Shown here piece after piece: positions 48,991 to 59,680 of a DNA stretch of 64,000 bases. How positions within the stretch are numbered: the stretch's first letter is position 1; the number at the start of each line of letters is the position of its first letter. Source of the DNA: Pelodera strongyloides (Eukaryota > Nematoda > Chromadorea > Rhabditida > Rhabditidae); assembly GCA_036852015.1 (NCBI GenBank), contig JAANDG010000456.1:1-64000 (forward strand), given 5' to 3'. A program made the position numbers and the translations under genes. The notes below the pieces were generated by a model. That model did not search any database, had not been told where the DNA came from, and saw only the letters and a list, made by a program, of their open reading frames with translations.

Positions 48991-49871
48991 CCAGCCTTCG
49001 TTGAGTACGTTTCCATAACATCCATCACAATTACTTTACGAGTTCAGTTCGTCTTTTGCTCTCGCTCGACCATCGGTCACTTTGACAAAGAGGTGCACAT
49101 TCCGTTGTACGACCTTGAATCAGGTTCACAAGGTGTCATTTCCCTTAGTAGTGGACAATATCTCTATGTATGTCTACATCTCTCTCTCTCTCTCTACCTC
49201 TCTCTCTCCATGTGTTCTTTTCCACCTCCTCACTATCACATCGTTCTTTCAATTTTACTTCATCTTTTTCTTCTTTTGCTAAACCTGACAAAGGCAAGTG
49301 AAGCGTGACAAAACAAACATGAAAACAAATTGTCTTCAAATTTGCTGACAACAAATGCACAAACAAAATAATGGCGAACACCTTCAAAACTACAGAGTTT
49401 GAGAGAAAAATTGGGAATTTTTCGATAAGTTTTGCCTTCATTGTTATCTTGTAGGCACGTCTGTGATGTGTAAGAGCAGAAAACTGTAGGAAGTCTTACT
49501 AAGTAGACATGCTATACATGATCCAATTCAAATATGTCGACTTTTTCATCCTTTTTGGCTCCAAAATTTACAAAAGCATTAAAGGAAAAGCTGGGCCTAC
49601 CTCTTCAGAGACCCCGAAGGTAGCTGCGCAGAATAAATACATAAATATCAATAACTTCCACACTTACCATTTTACATGTCTGATGGAGATCCTTATTTGG
49701 TGCGTCTGAGCAGTCCCTGGGTGGTCCCCTCCTGCCCCGGCTTACTGTAGTCGTCTTCCTGGGATTGGCTGGGGCCCTACGCTGTGTAGGTCCCCTTCTA
49801 ACCTGTCGAGTTACATTGACAGCGTGCACGGCCGCAGCCAGAAACACCACAACAACCAACGCCCAACGCAT
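39815..49871 (-). CDS. secreted tyrosinase (type 3 copper oxidase) with two ShK domains
   Basis: Exons 5' to 3': 49871-49668, 47835-47785, 47621-47475, 46709-46609, 46421-46352, 45949-45882, 45590-45472, 45237-45156, 44956-44853, 44577-44387, 43905-43815, 43610-43480, 42933-42847, 42162-41998 (optional), 40879-40726, 40421-40273, 39919-39815. All GT-AG and in phase; 672 residues with the optional exon, 617 without. Signal peptide [17 protein letters not shown]. CuA ligands by motif: His 170 or 189, 199 and 208 ([12 protein letters not shown]). CuB ligands: His 330, 334 and 357 ([26 protein letters not shown]). ShK1 about 546-580 and ShK2 about 590-625, six Cys each. The basic C-terminus ends RAVRRRRV. 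Known of the family: tyrosinases oxidise phenols, and nematode tyr genes are linked to cuticle. The optional exon is Pro/Gln/Ala-rich then acidic ([15 protein letters not shown]). Which C. elegans tyr paralogue this matches I cannot say. Confidence 0.92.
40105..40255. repeat. inverted repeat in tyrosinase intron
   Basis: GTTGAGTGAGGGTTTGAGAA followed by TACTGTATCTTA is mirrored by TAAGATACAGTA and TTCTCAAATCCTCAATTAAC. Possible small MITE between exons 40421-40273 and 39919-39815. Confidence 0.65.
41300..41720 (-). other. unassigned open frame inside tyrosinase intron
   Basis: A minus-strand frame of 132 codons containing [20 protein letters not shown] and [28 protein letters not shown] acceptor precedes an ATG by two bases near 41702, and CATAAG|GTAAGA is a good donor. 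It is out of phase with the tyrosinase exons on both sides. It could be a nested gene on the same strand, an alternative 3' end or an old insertion; I recognise no domain. GCCTTGGTGG and CCACCAAGCC near 41283-41337 form an inverted pair just past its end. Confidence 0.35.
43176..43446. mobile_element. palindromic MITE, family F (GCCCTGTCCA)
   Basis: Left arm GCCCTGTCCAAGTATGCGAT, CGCACTTGCGAAAATGACAA; right arm TTGTCATTTTCGCAAGTGCG and ATCGCATACATGGACAGGGC. About 70-bp arms, in the tyrosinase intron after the exon 43610-43480. Confidence 0.9.
43955..44135. mobile_element. diverged family A MITE, copy 6
   Basis: Degraded left end (CTTAAAACTACCGGTCGG, TTTTTGAA) and intact right end CCGGCCGGTACTTCGCTTTAA; in a tyrosinase intron. 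Confidence 0.75.
46093..46255. mobile_element. palindromic MITE, family G (TGGGGTTTCCA)
   Basis: TGGGGTTTCCAAGTAT plus AAATTTACCGTATTT at the left mirrors AAATACGGCAAATTT and ATACTTGGAAA with CATGGAAACCCCA at the right. Lies in the tyrosinase intron 46351-45950. Confidence 0.75.
47221..47256. repeat. (TTA)n microsatellite
   Basis: TTA run in the tyrosinase intron between exons 47621-47475 and 46709-46609. Confidence 0.9.
48739..48797. repeat. (GA)n microsatellite
   Basis: GA run with one AAG break, in the first intron of the tyrosinase gene. Confidence 0.95.
48958..48989. repeat. (GA)n microsatellite
   Basis: Second GA run in the same intron, 160 bp from the first. Confidence 0.95.
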
Positions 49872-49913
49872 CGCTACTGCTGATGATTGGACTCACAGGA
49901 GAGTAGGTGATGG

Positions 49914-49988
49914 GTCCTGCAATGGTGTAGTGGTTAGGATGCTGGATTTCCAGGAAACATGTCGGGAGTTCGAATCCACGATACAACA
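49914..49988 (+). mobile_element. tRNA-like remnant upstream of tyrosinase
   Basis: TGGTGTAGTGGTTAGGAT is a good A-box and GAGTTCGAATCC a good B-box, but the anticodon stem and acceptor stem do not pair. A related TAGGTGTAGTGGTCAAC lies on the minus strand near 52575. Likely tRNA-derived retroposon, not a working tRNA. Confidence 0.5.
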
Positions 49989-50228
49989 GAAGTGAAAGAA
50001 AAATTATTGCTCCGAAATAAAATAAAAAGCAAAGGGAAGAAATAGAATGAAGATTCCAAACGTTGTCAACACTGATACTACTGGTTCACAAAGCACCTTT
50101 TATATTCCAAACTCAAAGTTGGAGAGGAAATTAACCTAAAACTGACAATATGTTGTTATTGTTCGCGAAATGATGCACCGTATGAGTAGTTGTATGCCAA
50201 TGTAGAGTAGAAAAGCTATTTGAAGTAT

Positions 50229-50292
<64 letters not shown>
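50229..50292. repeat. (GA)n microsatellite
   Basis: About 30 GA units with one AAG interruption, followed by GGGAGGGAGAGGGAGGGAGA. Confidence 0.95.
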
Positions 50293-50295
<3 letters not shown>

Positions 50296-50650
50296 TGAGA
50301 GATGGGGGAGGGAGAGGGAGGGAGAGAGAATGAGCAATACAAAAGGAAAAACATTATTATGGCAAAAATGAGTTGAACTTTCTTTCAATAAGAAAGAGAG
50401 ATAGATTCCCCGGGCAAAAATGAATACAACGAACAAAAAACTTTTTGAAAATTGATAAATGTTTGAGTCAGAAACGATTCCTCTGTTTTTGACAAGCAAC
50501 AATTATACGTTTGACCTTTAACAATAAATTAAAGAAATTAAATCGTTCTGTAATCACCGAATGTTTTAGAAAATACAGAATAATGAATTATAAGAGCTAT
50601 TTGATTTTATAAATTGAATACAACGCAATCTTTTCGCGGCGTGTTTTCAT

Positions 50651-50783
50651 AGGACATATTCACCACTCAATTCCCCACGGGGAATTCCCCGTCTTTTTCT
50701 CTGCGTGTCTCACATTGGAATGCCATTTTCTGTCCCCGGGGAATATTTCCCCGAGGGAAATGGAGCGGTGAATATGGCCTCAG
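50651..50783. mobile_element. palindromic MITE, family C, copy 2
   Basis: AGGACATATTCACCACTCAA to GGTGAATATGGCCTC, with the same interior GGGGAATTCCCCGTCTTTTT and CGTGTCTCACATTGGAATGC seen at 6255-6390. Confidence 0.85.
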
Positions 50784-53032
50784 GAGAATCACATGTTGTT
50801 CTTCATCTAGGCTTTTGACGCCTAGGGTACCACCTTCTTCTACATAAAGTTGTGGTGTTTCTTCAGAACACACATGAATAATATAAATATAGAGACACAA
50901 AGCTTGTACGTCCGACGAACTATGCAGTCGTAGATAAAGTACGTAACTAACAATAAGTAACTTGTATCTATCTATAAACTGATTGCGTACTAACACCATC
51001 CTACTGATATAACGTCCAAGGGTCACAAAAACTTGATAAACTGAAAACATATAGACTAATAGCATCCGACCGCCTACTACGTTTACTTCTACTAAAATGT
51101 TCTATTGTTATTTTTCCTATTATTATTGTAACTTTTTTCGTCCTCGTGTTACATTATCTACAAAACTTGATATTTTGCCCTTTGCCCCAGTTTTCGAGAG
51201 TCAATTAACACGTTTTACTCTTGTTATTTTGTTACGTCAAGCAAAAAAAGAAAGCGAGAGTATGCCCCTGAAGCGTGCCCGCGACAGGGAGAGCGAGTTT
51301 TTGAGGAGCGGTTGGGGGGCGGTTTGGGGGCGGTGTCGGGTGCGGTTTTGGGGTTAGAGAGTGACCATAGTAAGAAATGACCATGGAAGACAGTAACAAC
51401 ATATGCTTTTGAAGTAGAGCATGCAATGAATAAAGAGGTTGCTACGCAGAGGACCTGAGCTTTTATAGACTGTTACTCTACGGAAAAGGTAGCGTCGGAA
51501 AAAGCGGTAACGTGTATTGGTCAAATTAGATAAGCCACATAAGTATATAGAGAGAGCATTGAGCAGCAGCTCATGTACTAGTCAGCCTGAAGAGGAGCCT
51601 CAAACTAACTAAACTGCTTATTCTTTATTCGACAGAACGATACATAAGCATTTAACTCTGCACCTCGCTTCTCAAGAATACTTTTAATTTCAAGCTAATT
51701 ACAACAATTTTGACAACAGGGAATACCTATACATATAGTAATACTTGTTGTATGGCATCTGCATGGGGTACAGCGATATTTACGTGGTTCCTGAGCGCAT
51801 GTCAAATACAAATAAGAAAATTAAAAAGTGTCCAACTGCCAACCTTATACTTTTGAATATTCAATATACGTTGCTTCCCAGACAACAAAGCGAAAAAAGT
51901 GACAATGCAAAAAAAAAACAGCTGATTGTGAATTACAGTAACCCGGGCGGGTGGTCACTCCAAGACAGGGTCCGTTCTATTGTATGCTCTGGTAAGAATG
52001 TCCGGTAAGGGTTAGCACAATGGCAGAGAGAGAGAAATGGGCGTGTCGAGAGCGGAAAAGGGAGATGAGAGAGACAGAGAGACAGAGAGAAAGAGAGGGA
52101 GAGAGAGAATCTGAAGGTTCTCAGAGAGTAAGTTCAAGAGACTAACTGTTACTTCGCGCCCTTCGGCCTCATTCAAATTTCACCATTCTTGACGGTCATT
52201 TATCCAATTTTGAATGGCATTTCCAACCTTGAAATGGGTGGCATTCTAGTAGAAGATGAAATCAATTGTTAATGGATATCAGCTGTGACGTCAGCGGTGA
52301 TTGCGTCATAGAATGCAATGACCTTATTGAATATGAGGCAGCAGAGGGGCGCGCCACAGCGTTGGCCACAGCAACAGCATTGACAGGTTCGTAGTGTGCC
52401 CGCATGAAAGAGCGCGTTTTTCGTGTATATACTTGGACTTGGCTTTTGATTGAAAAAATCATGTACGTCGTCGGAAACCCTGCTACTGTACTTTCTTATA
52501 GTAAGATATGGTCCATTTTTCCTTCGCCACGAGCCCAGAGTTTTGGCCGGCCCACCCAGTGTGTTGACCACTACACCTACGATACAACCACTCACAAGTA
52601 CATAAATGACATATGTTATTATCCGCAGTAACATGATGAAACAGAAAGTACGAGCGAAGGGTAAGGAAACGTAAGTTTGGAAACCGTTTTGGTTACTCGT
52701 GAAACGCAACTGAACTGTTTACGCACTGAATTCGGATTTTCTACAAAGTTCTTTCTTGTCAAGGACGTCAAGCTCAAAAACCATATGTGGTGTCAGATCT
52801 GTTTTTCAAAGTACCAAGAAACATATAATCATTGTGAAACAGTTGTTTTTCTCTCTTCCTCTCTCTCTCACTCTCTCTTTCTATATATCTCTCTCTCTCT
52901 CTCTCTCTTTCCTAAACAAGGAGTTTACATGCTTTTGTGGTCAGTATCTTCTCGTGAAAATCTCGCAATTTCTCTCAAGCATCTAAACAATTTTCTATCA
53001 TTTAACGGTATTTTTGTTGTTTCGATCACGGC

Positions 53033-53035
<3 letters not shown>

Positions 53036-53069
<34 letters not shown>

Positions 53070-53116
53070 AGAGAGAGAGCGCGAGAGAGAGAGAGAGAGA
53101 GGTGGGGGGGGGAGAG
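53036..53116. repeat. (GA)n and G-run repeat
   Basis: GA run, a CGCGAGAGAG break, then a G-run GGTGGGGGGGG. A CT run (52859-52909) lies 130 bp to the left, so the two can pair as a long hairpin. Confidence 0.9.
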
Positions 53117-54052
53117 AGAGAGAAAGCGTCAGAACATGAGGGAGAGAGAGAGAAATGCAGGTCGACATAAGAGAGAGACCGAGGTAAAGATAGAATAACT
53201 ACAAAAGGTTCAAAACAGCATCACAATGCTCTCTAATATCTTGGCATCAGTTCGCTAAACGGCGGTGGTATGGGTTATATTCGTTTTTTATAATTGTTAA
53301 ACGTGCGATTTACACGTACGTAATAGGTAATGGATATAAAAAAGGTGTTGGTCTTGTACAAGAATTCTGACTACTTATTGCGTTCAAGAGTACTTTGAGT
53401 ACTGTTTCGAATGAGAGAATCATTTGCAGATTGTCGAAAAAGAGGCATTGGATATAGCAGTTTAGCAATGGCTAACACTGACGAACTCGGGTGGTGCGCG
53501 GCGAAAGCTTGGCGCGAAAACTTCGCGCCGCGAACGGTAGGCGCACGTGATTATGTTTGCCGCGTACCACCAAAGTTTCGCGTTGGACTGAAATAAGTTA
53601 GCGGAGTTTAAGATAAATAGTGTTTAAAGTACTTAAAGAACAATTACTCCGAGTTCTCTACTATGGGAATCTCTACAATAAACTAATGTTCGTTTTATCC
53701 CTAGAAATCCACAGAAATGTAAATTGAAATGTTTCTCATATGTAGTAAATAGGTGTAGTTTGTTTGGTAAACAATAAAAAAAATCAACTTGGTCAGAAAA
53801 AGGTCAAGTTAATTTTCTTTCGCATTGTAAAATGTGAGCCGAGTTTCGAGTGAATTTGACAGAAAAACAAATACAAAAACTTAGTTCTTTTATTTTCGGA
53901 CGTTGCAGTTTTGCCTTTGTGGTAGGCAACACAACTAGTACGATAGTGTTGTATAATATAACTAATAGATTGTGCTTCTTTGACCTATCTGATATATTTA
54001 TCTATATTTAGCAGGACTAATGAACCAATGTGCGACAAGTGACCATATCTTA

Positions 54053-54240
54053 TCTTATTATATAAAGGAGAAGAGTTTACTTGGTCTTTTGTTTGTATGC
54101 ACGAAACGAAATATATTTTCATAAAGAAAATTTTCTATTGTCAAAGAGCATACAAAATCTTTGCCGCTGGCGAGATTCGAACCCACAACAGCGCACAACC
54201 TCTCGATTCATAGTCCAATGCTCTACTGTCTGGTCAAATT
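54053..54240 (-). mobile_element. tRNA-derived SINE, copy 2
   Basis: Shares TTATTATATAAAGGAGAAGA, CATAAAGAAAATTTTCTATT and CATACAAAATCTTTGCCGCT with the copy at 5574-5790, followed by the same tRNA-like head on the minus strand (GGGTTCGAATCTCG B-box). Confidence 0.75.
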
Positions 54241-55069
54241 ATAAAAAGAACGGCTGGTCAAATTATAAAACAGTGAGCTAGCTCAATTATAATTGTTAGC
54301 AATTAGTTGGAACATATCATATGCTCACCGGCTGGAACTTAAAACCCTTCACTTCCGCAAATTTTGTTTTTGGTGTTGCCAACGCTAAGAAAAACAAAAA
54401 TAAAAGTTGTCCTACTCTATCAAATACTTCAATGAATTTCTCGCCACTCAAATAGCCCTCCATAAGAGAGAAAGTTGAAGGGAAAATGAGAAATTTGCAT
54501 GAAAACTGCATAAAGAAAAAGGAATATGAAAATGGACCTTCATAAGTATAAGGTCGACTTCCGTTCCTTGTAAACGATCAGAAACCTAGCGGAAAAGAGG
54601 GGAAGAGAAAACTTATGCGGTCATTGCAAGGCGTAATAGAATCGGTAGGTTCTACTTGCATTCAAATTGCAAAACATGTAGGTTCAGGTTTCGTGAGATA
54701 ATCTGGGCATTTTCAACAAATGATTTATTGAGCCTGACCCTTTAGTAATAAACCATGCTCAAGTGGAACAAATCAATTTGGCTCACATTGCTCTGAGATA
54801 TGATTTAAGACGATTAATTATTATAAGGTGATTTAATTTTGAAAAAAAGGGGAGCTGCGCGGCGAACATGAGAAATGAACTCGGCGTGCCACGCTGAGCT
54901 TTAAGTACAAAAATGGCGGCTTGATAATAGTAGGTTCGCGAAAGGCCCGCAGTCTCAAAAGCTGATTGCCGCTTATTGTTCTCTCTCTCAAAGGTATTTA
55001 TATATTTCGGCGAGCCTGATTTCGGGAGAGAACCTGGGGCACCAGTGATTAGTCTCTCTTTCTTTCCCT

Positions 55070-55172
55070 GTCTCTCTCTCTCTCTATCTCTCCCTCTCTC
55101 CCTCTCTCTATAAATTTTCTTAAATAGTAAACCTTCCTTCTTTTCTCTCTCTCTCTCTCTTTCTCTCTCTCT
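55070..55172. repeat. CT-rich microsatellite pair
   Basis: Two CT runs (about 55070-55108 and 55143-55172) separated by AT-rich sequence. Confidence 0.85.
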
Positions 55173-55993
55173 TCTCTGGCACTTTTCATAAATTCTAAGG
55201 CTTCAAACCGTTAGAGTGACCTTCCTTGGTGTAGATGCCTCTACGTGTCACCGGTAGTCTTGCTCAATCTATAATGCTGTAAAACATCCCTCCCCCTCTG
55301 CGTCTCACACAAAGAGCGTGTTGGTGGACAGTCTCTCTCTCCAGTCTCGTGCCGTCTACTTCTCTGCAGTCTCTTGGTGAGAACCTACTTTTCCCCAGTG
55401 CTTTTCCCTTTTTGTAATTGCATCTTCAATTGCCTTGAAGGACTGTCATTGTGGAATAGCCAAAGGCAAAAAAAAAAGATACTGACCACCTCAAAATGAG
55501 AGAAAACGCCAAAAAGAGACGTACAAAATAGAGATGTATTTGACAAATTTGTTCGATTTTCCCAGGGCAATTGGGCAATTAACATGGAGATCAAACAATT
55601 AGAAGGGGGTAAGATGAATGACAAGTCTTTAGAACAGAAATTCCGCAGTTCGTAGTTATGTAGTTGGTGTGTGGCGCATCTGTGGCACCATGATTTCGCC
55701 GCACATCCTTACACCTTTTCTTATTGTTAAATGCCGAAGAGTTGGGTATCGTTAGTGTTCCGAGTTGTCCTGGTCGTTTGGTAAGCAAGGAACAGAAAAG
55801 TTAGCGATTTTCCCACACTTTTAATGCCCTTTTATGTCCTCAAAACAATCTAATCAAGGGTGCACATCGAAAAACAACTAGCACATTGAATGTAAATAAA
55901 AAAATCTTGCCAGTAAAAATTTTTTTTGCCAGGAATTTACAAAGTCACGACGAAGGAAAGGTAAGCCAGTCCTCATGAAATTATCTAGTAGAC

Positions 55994-56316
55994 CTCATAG
56001 AGTATTTAAGTGCTGTTTCACGAGGCCGAAACAGGGCGAATCTGGCCCAAAAATCATTCAGCGCGGCTTTCACTTTCCATACATAAGCGCAATTTGAAAC
56101 TCGCTACAAAAATTGAAGATTAGGGACAAATTTGAATTTAGCACAGATATTCGCATGCAAGTAGCTAATACGTATACTAATTCAAATTTTTCCCTGATCT
56201 TCAATTTTTGTAGCGAGTTTCTCAATGAGTTTCTATATGGAAAGTGAAAGCCGCCCTGAATGATTTTTTGAGGTGTTTCGGCCTCGCGAAGCAGCAGTTA
56301 AATACTCTATCATAGC
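55994..56316. mobile_element. palindromic MITE, family I
   Basis: TAGAGTATTTAAGTGCTG, GGCCGAAACA and AAACTCGCTACAAAAATTGA in the left arm mirror TCAATTTTTGTAGCGAGTTT, TGTTTCGGCC and AGTTAAATACTCTA in the right arm; about 320 bp. Confidence 0.85.
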
Positions 56317-57649
56317 TTACGCACTATGTGGCAGATATTCATTGATAAATAAATCAAAACATAAGCTTTGAATGCTGCACCCTTGCCCACCGAGGTGAAT
56401 TTTTATGGTTTCGTTGTTTGTTGCATGCAAGGTCTATAAACACATTGCTGTCATTCTGACAAATTGTAACATTTCGAGGTAACATACATTTCCTTATTTA
56501 TTTTTCTAAAAAATCAAGTATTTCCATGCACTTTCTCTATTTTTCCATTACAGTGTTTAGTTGTCATGTAAAAAAAAAACAAGTTTCTACATAAAAAAAA
56601 GAGAAAAGAATGGCATCTGCCAATAACTCTCCAAAATTACACAGTTCTGACATGTAATTTGTAATTTTCTAGCGGAAAATATCTAGAAAATACAACAAAG
56701 GACACGTTTTAAGTGTGTTTGTTTCTTGAACGTTTCGAGTGTTTTAATGGGACATTTTGTTTCAATCACTAACTGGGCATTAGGCTCTTATTTATTGTTA
56801 GTGGTTTGTGAACAAGCAAATAATTTAGAAAATTTGTCAATAGTTCTTAAAAAGATAAAGATAAAGAGTACCTGGTTATACCAAGCGCATCCGCAGAAAC
56901 CGTGCACCGGGGTTCCGTTGCATTTCTGAACCCGGACGAACTGGCCTTTGAACTTCCCGGCGGCTAATTTTCTCGGGAAGCGAAGCTAAAGAAACTGGGC
57001 TCCTTAAGTTCGTAAGTATTTCAATCGTTAGTCGTTTGGCGTGTAGGTACCGTGAAATCGGCCAGCAACTTCCCGCGTGCATTTCCGACGTCAAGACATT
57101 TTCAACGGAACATTGAACGCAGTTTTCGCGCGGCTTGCACGCTCCCGAGTTTCGTTAGCTTCGCGTGAGCTCTGCGGTATGTATATTTATGAGATAACGC
57201 CTGAATTCTTGTACTCCCCTTATAAGCAAGAATTGGGTTGTAGTTTGTAGTCAGTCTTCCAATTATTTCGTAACTCAAACTTCTCATATTTAAGTACCTG
57301 AACCTTACTTTCTCTCTCTACCTTTTTGACACGTCTGTCAATCAGACAATTTCGACGAAAAAACTTTGTGTTTCATTTCCCTGTTACACACACAAAAAAA
57401 GCCTCACAAACAACAATAAAGGGGAAGCACCAAACGAACAAAGAAAAATTTCACAATTTAAAATATGAGTAATACACCGAAAACGAGCAGTTCGGTGCGC
57501 AATAGAAACATGACAAATTGAGAGAAACTCAATTTCAAAAAATCATAAACTAGGTTGGAAATGGCATTTTGAGCACTCTATTTAGTTGCTGAGTACATTT
57601 TTAGTTACTCTTTAGAGTAGAGTTAGCCAGTAAACCATCGAAGACCCTG

Positions 57650-57722
57650 CTGTGTGTGTGTTGTGTGTGTACGTATGTATTATGTATGCATGCATGTATG
57701 TATGTATGCTGTATGTATGTAC
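57650..57722. repeat. TG/TATG microsatellite
   Basis: TGTGTGTG followed by imperfect GTAT and CATG tetramers. Confidence 0.85.
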
Positions 57723-59680
57723 GTGCCATAGGGAGCCGACCAAGCGCTCATTTCTCACGTAAACCTTTGAATTATAAGATTCACTCGGAAGGAGTCGTCG
57801 CATCACACTCTGTAGTGGAATGTTGCATATATCCATTATCATCTTTCAAATTAGCAATTGTTAAAGCAATTAATTTGTTACTTAATAAGTTGACACTCTT
57901 CATCAGCCGTAATTATTTTTCTGTAATTGTTCCTATTTCATTTTCTGTATTAGCTGCACTTAATTAATTCACAGCGTTTCCCAATAACGGCATTATGATA
58001 TGAACTCACTGTAGATCCCTAGTTTAGGAACTGTGCTTTCAAGGTTTCTTGAAAATTTTATACTATCGACCTTATGCAGTATATTTACAACAGTATCCTC
58101 AAAACGTCTTCAGATGAAAATCTCTATTTGAACTCGCCATCTATATGCTCTTCTGAGACCCTCTACAATCAAGTTATAAGTGTAAAACATAGCACACTAC
58201 GGGCACTACCACCGAATAAAACTACAGCGTAAAACATTTATTTGCTGAAATCAACTGCCTGCACCCAAAAAACTGTTGTAAATGACCGATGCTAGAAAAA
58301 GGTGCCCTTGTTCGCAAAAAAGTGTCTCTCAAGAACACAACCTTGAAAATGCAATACACACAAAAAGCCGAGTTTATCAATTGAACTTTACAAATAGAGG
58401 AAGAAAGTGCCTCCAACTCAGTGTGGGTGGGAAATTGTTCCCCAAGCGGTGGGGGATTGTATTCTGCTTCTCACACTAAAACAATACAACAAGTCATTAG
58501 GAACCCTAAAGAATCTTAAAAGAGTAACTGTAGTGAGTGTGAGTTAGGACTCACTTTACGGAACTCATTAAAATGAATTGTGCCGCCTGCTTTTAAAAAG
58601 GGTGTCGAGATCAATCGAATTTGCTCATTATGCAAAAGAAAGACCTTATTTGTGATTGTCTTTATTCACAAGATTTTGACGTTGCCGTCTAGTAAGCAAT
58701 AAAAAGGGGAAATTCGAATAAACATTTCCCCCACATAGAGTTGGGAAAACAATGAAAAAACTCGGATCATGCCCAGTTGCTAATTTTTGTGGAGCAGAAT
58801 CGGAGTTTTTTGGTGTGAATTGTGAATACGCTATGACCCGTTTTTTTTTTTTTTTGAGTTTTCGTTCTCCTGTTCACGCGCAGGAACCTTACGGTGAAAA
58901 TCAACTCCGTCACACCCAAAATTAGTCGAGTTTCCCACCACCACGATGTCTTACCGTAGCCACCCACAATTCAACTCGCGAAATGTGTATCTAACGGTTC
59001 GTACCAATAAAAAACAAGGTTGGTGTCGCAATCACATTTACACATATAACTACTTTATTCACACTTCTGCATTCAGTCCCCACTTCTTTTACAATTATTC
59101 AGTCAGATCCGAGGAAAAAAAAATAGAATCTACGCTTCAACATATTCGAGGGATTGAGAACAGCTAAATTACAACTTCGCCATTAGCAATGATCAGACTA
59201 ATGTGTCATATTTGAGTGGAGCGAAAGAGTCAAAAACTACCACCAGTTAGCTTCGTTCGCACCACCATGTATTACACCTTTTTGTTTCGTTTCTTTTTTC
59301 AGCACACAGAAATAAGGAATGTCCCACAACAAACTACGATGAGATGTTTTATATACACAAGAAATTATGTGAATTTATAACAACGCTTAACAACCAACAT
59401 TTATAGACGGTCCCGAGAGCAACAAATGGGTGAAACAACTTCAACAACAATGCATAACAAAAACAAAAGATCTGCAATAACAAACAGTAACAACGCTCCA
59501 AATATGTATTAATCTAATGAGATAAAAAGTTTTAAACCTTCAAGCCAAAGCTACTGGGAAAAGTTGAGGTCGGACAAAAGACTATGGGTACCTGAAGTCA
59601 GAGTTGAGACAATATCTCTTCTGATACTCACGTTCGATATTTAAAAGAATAGATCAAGAAAGAGTTGAAAAGAAAGGTTT

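Larger units (their letters stand above)
49989..59680. other. 9.7-kb gene-poor gap
   Basis: Between the divergent-side start of tyrosinase and the 3' end of dyskerin. It holds GA/CT microsatellites, palindromes and a SINE. No frame here shows a recognisable domain or a convincing chain of exons. A short plus-strand frame starting at 58946 (MSYRSHPQFNSRN...) is the only one with a plausible start region. Confidence 0.5.

Noticed and set aside
49914..49988. Functional tRNA gene
   Set aside because: A and B boxes are present but the acceptor and anticodon stems do not pair.
52677..53198. 173-codon plus-strand frame rich in Arg-Glu
   Set aside because: Mostly translation of CT and GA microsatellites.
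58946..59167. Small plus-strand gene starting MSYRSHPQ
   Set aside because: The first 20 codons look reasonable, but I could not find a downstream exon or a domain, so it is not called.
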